Source: JANSWY01 sp038525605
GTDB lineage: Bacteria > Bacteroidota > Bacteroidia > Cytophagales > Cyclobacteriaceae
Assembly: GCA_038525605.1 (NCBI GenBank)
Contig: JBCBHL010000010.1
Location: forward strand, 1 to 44,780
DNA length: 44,780 nucleotides
Reading direction: 5' to 3'
Below, in pieces: positions 41,773-44,780 of the stretch. The position numbers and the translations under genes are program-made. The notes below the pieces were generated by a model. It was not told the origin of the DNA, did not search any database, and saw nothing but the letters and a program-made list of their open reading frames with translations. How positions within the stretch are numbered: the stretch's first letter is position 1; each line of letters begins with the position of its first letter.

Positions 41773-42032
41773 GTGCTTGAGTTTCTTGTCTTGCTGTGGT
41801 AGCTTCTTTTGAAAAAGTTTTTAAGGTCACCTTTTTTGAGTATCAGAATATATTCAGTTGCTGTTTTTTGTTTTGCTGTGGACCTTACTATTTCATTCCC
41901 CTGATACTATACTCTTTTCAATGATAAGTGCTATCGGGAATTGTAGGTGCTTTTTTTAGAAGGATTCGGACTGATAAACAAAGCTATCAGCAGCAGTTTC
42001 TAGCCCAATACCATCAAATTTTTATAAAAGCC
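41773..42032 (+). repeat. Conserved noncoding block of the tandem array, copy 1
   Basis: About 260 bp nearly repeated at 42416-42678, spaced by the same period as the peptide genes. Conserved pieces include GTGCTTGAGTTTCTTGTC, GAGTATCAGAATATATTCAG, TGTAGGTGCTT, AGTTTCTAGCCCA and CCATCAAATTTTTATAAAAG. Frame-breaking indels and stops argue against coding. AGTATCAG (41839-41846) can pair with CTGATACT (41901-41908). Confidence 0.75.
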
Positions 42033-42108
42033 TGACGATTTCTAAAGCGCGGAAAAGTTTGAAGAATCGACTTGTAACTTCACAACCATAAACCAAATAT
42101 AAAACAAC

Positions 42109-42318
42109 ATGAAAAATAGAAAGATTAAATTATCAGAGTTAAAGGTTAGCAGTTTTGTGACAGAGCAAATTGCAAAGATCAGAGGCGGAGAAAGGCTGAC
42201 GGAAGCATTTCCGTGTGCTAAACCTCACCCTGCTTATAGCGAAAACTGTGAGCCCTCATATGATTGTGTAAAATCGATGGATTATATCTGTACCTTTCAT
42301 AAGACTGCAGGTAAATAA
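42109..42318 (+). CDS. Pinensin-like lanthipeptide precursor, tandem copy 2 (69 aa)
   Basis: The 27-residue leader KNRKIKLSELKVSSFVTE...KIRGG differs from copy 1 at few positions. The 42-residue core has Cys at 9, 20, 26 and 34, Ser/Thr at 4, 17, 23 and 29, and additional Thr at 35 and 39. CVKSMDYIC near the end is identical to copy 1, while the first half has diverged (AFPCAKPHPAYSENC). The predicted ring pairs are the same as in copy 1. The TAACTTCA box lies 34 nt upstream. A GC-rich hairpin follows. Confidence 0.8.
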   Translation: MKNRKIKLSELKVSSFVTEQIAKIRGGERLTEAFPCAKPHPAYSENCEPSYDCVKSMDYICTFHKTAGK

Positions 42319-42331
42319 AATTTGATTGAGC

Positions 42332-42366
42332 CAACCTGGGAAAGGAGTCATTTTTTTTCCGGGTTG
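42332..42366 (+). terminator. Hairpin after peptide copy 2
   Basis: CAACCTGG (42332-42339) pairs with CCGGGTTG (42359-42366), with one G-U pair; the loop is T-rich (TTTTTTTT) but no T-run follows the stem. It occupies the place of the stronger hairpin after copy 1. Confidence 0.4.
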
Positions 42367-42415
42367 ATTTATGATATATCCCCTGTCCCAAATCATTTTT
42401 TTACAGTTATTTTTC

Positions 42416-42678
42416 GTGCTTGAGTTTCTTGTCTTGCCGCGGTAGCTTCTATTGAAAAAACTTTTAAAGTCACCTTTTCTTGAGTATCAGAATATATTCA
42501 GTTGCTGTTTTTGTTTTGCTGTGAACCTTACTTTTTCACGTTTCTGATGCTATGTAATTATTAAGGGTAAGCCCTATGCGAAAGTGTAGGTGCTTATTCA
42601 GAAGGATTAAGACTGTTAAACAATCAAAGCTACCGGCTACAGTTTCTAGCCCAGTACCATCAAATTTTTATAAAAGCC
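42416..42678 (+). repeat. Conserved noncoding block of the tandem array, copy 2
   Basis: Second copy of 41773-42032. The potential stem AGTATCAG (42483-42490) with CTGATGCT (42544-42551) is kept by a G-U pair. There is no third copy downstream of peptide copy 3, where a different sequence begins. Confidence 0.75.
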
Positions 42679-42752
42679 CGGCGAATACTAGAGAGTCAAA
42701 AAAACTATTTAAATGTCTCTTAATTTCACAACTACAATAAAATAAAAACAAC

Positions 42753-42968
42753 ATGAAAGATAAAAAGATTAAATTATCAGAGTTAAAAGTTAGCAGTTTT
42801 GTCACAGAGCAAAGTGCTAAAATCCGGGGAGGGGAACGATTAACAGAAGCTCCTCCTTGTTTTAAGCCAATGCCTCTTTACAGCGATAAGTGTAAACCTT
42901 CTGAAGTATGCGAGGCTTCTTTTGAAGCGCATTGCGCCTGGACTAAAGGAAAATACTATTGTGGGTAG
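42753..42968 (+). CDS. Pinensin-like lanthipeptide precursor, tandem copy 3 (71 aa)
   Basis: The leader KDKKIKLSELKVSSFVTE...KIRGG and the core start ERLTEAP are almost identical to copy 2, so these two separated most recently in their leaders. The 44-residue core keeps Cys 9, 20, 26 and 34 and Ser/Thr 4, 17, 23 and 29, but the section between the third and fourth Cys is changed (EASFEAH instead of VKSMDYI), and the C-terminus is longer with a fifth Cys at 43 (KGKYYCG). A TAATTTCA box lies 32 nt upstream. A good terminator follows, so it is the last member of the array. Confidence 0.8.
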   Translation: MKDKKIKLSELKVSSFVTEQSAKIRGGERLTEAPPCFKPMPLYSDKCKPSEVCEASFEAHCAWTKGKYYCG

Positions 42969-42997
42969 AAAGTAACCACATCTCTTAGCAAATTATG

Positions 42998-43034
42998 AGC
43001 CTGAACTTGTCAAAAGTACAGGCTTACTTTTTTT
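42998..43034 (+). terminator. Intrinsic terminator after peptide copy 3
   Basis: AGCCTG-A-ACTT pairs with AAGT-A-CAGGCT (one A-A mismatch) and is followed by TACTTTTTTT. It ends the peptide array. The rest of the spacer up to 43430 holds two palindromes (43223-43241; ACCTGT-GATG-ACAGGT at 43302-43317). Confidence 0.75.
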
Positions 43035-43222
43035 ACAGGAGCTTATTCTATACCACAGCAGAATCTCCTTTGCGGACTACAGCGTATTAAAGCCTGAATT
43101 TGGTTGATGCCTAAACGCCTCACTCTTGTTACGGAAATGAGTGTCTTCTGATTTTGGAAAATGTTCATTTGCCGCCTGTCATATCTTGTAATATTTATTC
43201 ACATACCTATCTCATAAGTTTG

Positions 43223-43241
43223 TTTTGTAAGTCTTACAAAA
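43223..43241. promoter_or_regulatory. Operator-like inverted repeat upstream of the NTF2-like/FAD-oxidase operon
   Basis: TTTTGTAA-GTC-TTACAAAA is a perfect 8-3-8 inverted repeat 190 nt before the ATG at 43431. Size and symmetry suit a dimeric repressor of the TetR or MarR type, but no such gene is in the window. Confidence 0.5.
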
Positions 43242-43430
43242 GGATCGAAGCGATTTAAAGCCAAGATTAAACAAATACGTGATTCCCTATTGTAGCAACT
43301 CACCTGTGATGACAGGTATTAACACACACTACCATTTAGAATCATTTACTGTAACTAATGAAAACTGGTTTTTTCCAGTATTTAAAAAAATGATCACTAG
43401 TTGATCAAACAAAAATTAAAGATCGATAAA

Positions 43431-43976
43431 ATGGCGACAGAACTAAACAAAACAACTCCTGATGCAGCATACATCAGATGTAAAATTAAGAGAGCACAAT
43501 GTGCATGGGCTGATGGCGTAGTAGCAATTGGTAAAGCAGAGGACACCGCAAGCGAAGCTCAAAGAGTACTTGATGAGCTCTACGACTTTGATGAAGATGG
43601 TAACTTCATTTTGTTTAAACCCACATTGGCGCGTAAAGTGCCTGTTAGAGTGAATGAGCAACAAACAGCTTCTTACTTCATTGGTGATTTATCAGATAAG
43701 CCAATTCCGGAAGACGAGAAAGGCTTTGCCCGTACACCCTGGGATAAAGTGACGTTCGAAAAAGATTTCTTTTTTACGGAACTGGAATCCGGTGACATAT
43801 TGGTCATGGGCAGATGTCATTTCTACAAATCAGATAAGGAGGGTTCAGAACCCGACACTACCGCAGACTATACCTTCGGCTATCGCAAGGATAGTATGAG
43901 AATATTTCTACACCATTCTTCACGCAAAGAGAGCAAGAAAGATTGCGAGAAATACAAAGACTCACAGTACATATGA
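43431..43976 (+). CDS. NTF2-like (SnoaL-like) protein, 181 aa
   Basis: I start at the ATG at 43431 (MATELNK); a TTG 30 nt earlier is weaker. The protein has no signal peptide. An N-terminal helical part (AAYIRCKIKRAQCAWADGVVAIG, SEAQRVLDELYDF) precedes the motifs ILFKPTLARKVPVR, SYFIGD, GFARTPWDKVTFE and the closing strands DYTFGYRKDSMRIFLHHSSR. This is the signature of a group of cytoplasmic NTF2-like proteins in which the end motif is LHHSS, sometimes mislabelled in databases. No reaction is established. The stop overlaps the ATG of the FAD oxidase (ATGA), indicating an operon. Confidence 0.78.
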   Translation: MATELNKTTPDAAYIRCKIKRAQCAWADGVVAIGKAEDTASEAQRVLDELYDFDEDGNFILFKPTLARKVPVRVNEQQTASYFIGDLSDKPIPEDEKGFARTPWDKVTFEKDFFFTELESGDILVMGRCHFYKSDKEGSEPDTTADYTFGYRKDSMRIFLHHSSRKESKKDCEKYKDSQYI

Positions 43977-44780
43977 GCGCTTCAGTGGAAATCAGGGAAT
44001 TCAGGGAGAATACTTCTTTTAAGGTGGTACTCATTGAAGACCCTGACTATGCCTATGCAAGGTCTATCTCCAACAGCCGTTTTCACCATCGGCCTGGTGC
44101 GATAGCCTATTGTAAAACTCCCGATGATGTGGCCAGTTGCCTGCAATTTTGCAGGGAGCAAAGTTTTCCTTTTCGTATTCGTTCGGGTGGTCATCACCAC
44201 GAAGGGATGAGTTCGGGGAATGGTGTCATGATCATTGATCTATCCCAGGTTTACAGGAATCAGGAAACCAATGAATGTGAGTTGGAGATCAACCTAATCG
44301 ACGACTATGTATGGATTCCATCAGGGATGAAGCTCGACCAGGTTTATACAAGACTCAGAAAAGTAGGCATGATCATTCCTGGTGGAGGCTGTCAATCTGT
44401 GAATATAGGAGGACTAACGCAAGGTGGAGGCTGGGGAGTACATGTCCGCAAATACGGACTGGCCTGTGACCAGCTGCTGGATGTGGAAATTGTGCTGGCC
44501 AAAGGTGAAGTGAAAATTGCCTCTGAAATGTCTAATGGTCAGGAGTTACTTTGGGCATTGCGAGGAGGTGGTGGCGGTAATTTTGGCGTCATTACCCGAT
44601 TCAAATTTCAGTTATGTCTACTCAATAAGCACATGACTACTTTTGGGATCTTCTGGAAGAAGAAGGCAGATATTATTAATGTCATCTCCCGATGGACAGA
44701 ACTGCACGAACAGGATGCTCTTCGTCCTGAATTATCATGCACTACCAATATGTGGAGAGTTGATGATACTGGTAAAAATC
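43973..44780 (+). CDS. FAD-linked oxidase of the berberine-bridge family (5' part)
   Basis: The frame from ATG 43973 stays open to the window end (269 codons visible), so the gene is cut by the edge. It shows the FAD_binding_4 domain of BBE-like oxidases: PGAIAYCKTPDDVASCLQFC, the flavin-attachment motif RSGGHHHEG (His74), PSGMKLDQVY, PGGGCQSVNIGGLTQGGGWG with Cys140 at the place of the second covalent flavin bond, RKYGLACDQLLDVEIVLAKG and WALRGGGGGNFGVIT. Both His and Cys are present, suggesting bicovalent FAD. Relatives oxidise sugars, alkaloids or natural products. It is translationally coupled to the NTF2-like gene and could belong to a natural-product locus. Confidence 0.9.
   Translation, partial: MSASVEIREFRENTSFKVVLIEDPDYAYARSISNSRFHHRPGAIAYCKTPDDVASCLQFCREQSFPFRIRSGGHHHEGMSSGNGVMIIDLSQVYRNQETNECELEINLIDDYVWIPSGMKLDQVYTRLRKVGMIIPGGGCQSVNIGGLTQGGGWGVHVRKYGLACDQLLDVEIVLAKGEVKIASEMSNGQELLWALRGGGGGNFGVITRFKFQLCLLNKHMTTFGIFWKKKADIINVISRWTELHEQDALRPELSCTTNMWRVDDTGKN

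Noticed and set aside
41773..42678. Tandem array as a CRISPR array
   Set aside because: The repeat units are 630-645 bp and contain genes; there are no short regular repeats and spacers.

Overview
The window is a stretch of Bacteroidota chromosome, most likely order Cytophagales. I infer this from secreted proteins with type IX secretion (T9SS) C-terminal signals, a LytS/LytTR pair with TPR repeats, NqrF, PKD-domain proteins, a CarB without its regulatory domain, AT-rich spacers, and several genes with a TAnnTTTG box (the Bacteroidota -7 promoter element) 21-35 nt upstream of the start codon. Species cannot be assigned from the sequence alone.

Layout. 1-739: tail of an unrecognised gene with a reading-frame break. 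761-893: one copy of a dispersed repeat whose second copy lies at 38859-38998. 1097-4204: thiamin salvage operon thiM-thiE-tenA-thiD behind a TPP riboswitch and attenuator-type terminator. 4469-9982: a stand-alone four-helix-bundle sensor, a DUF2459/TIGR02117 protein, a Crp-family regulator next to an MBL-fold hydrolase, a membrane-anchored MutS paralogue, a small MscS channel and an unknown small protein. 10064-13628: an arginase-fold protein that has lost metal ligands, a solitary nqrF, and an accD without its zinc-finger cysteines. 13784-16518: LytTR response regulator plus TPR sensor kinase. 16622-26359: surface/secretion block with three T9SS-type proteins, an unknown secreted protein, an alpha/beta hydrolase and a 59-residue protein with a PID-CTERM-like tail. 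26709-31190: leucine genes leuA-leuC-leuD-leuB on the minus strand. 31339-37256: a helical protein, a DUF4834 protein, carB and a WYL regulator. 37387-44780: an accessory region with lanthipeptide-like precursor genes, a membrane metalloprotease, secreted NTF2-like proteins, an AraC regulator and the start of an NTF2-like/FAD-oxidase operon.

The most interesting part is 37.4-44.8 kb. Four small ORFs share a leader of the type K-x-K-L-[SD]-[ED]-[LI]-x-V-x-S-F-V-T-E ending in Gly-Gly, resembling pinensin-family class I lanthipeptide leaders. Three of them (41480, 42109, 42753) form a tandem array with a period of about 630-645 bp, including a conserved noncoding block of about 260 bp. Their cores differ, but every one keeps Cys at core positions 9, 20, 26 and 34 and Ser/Thr at 4, 17, 23 and 29, which suggests four thioether rings spaced i+5, i+3, i+3 and i+5. 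No lanthipeptide synthetase is visible here; it would have to lie past 44780 or act in trans.

How the genes fit together: the thi operon salvages the thiazole and pyrimidine halves of thiamin under TPP control; the leu genes, carB and accD are housekeeping biosynthesis; the 16.6-26.4 kb genes export or anchor surface proteins; the right end looks like the edge of a peptide natural-product locus. All functions are read from sequence features and family knowledge; no database search was run.
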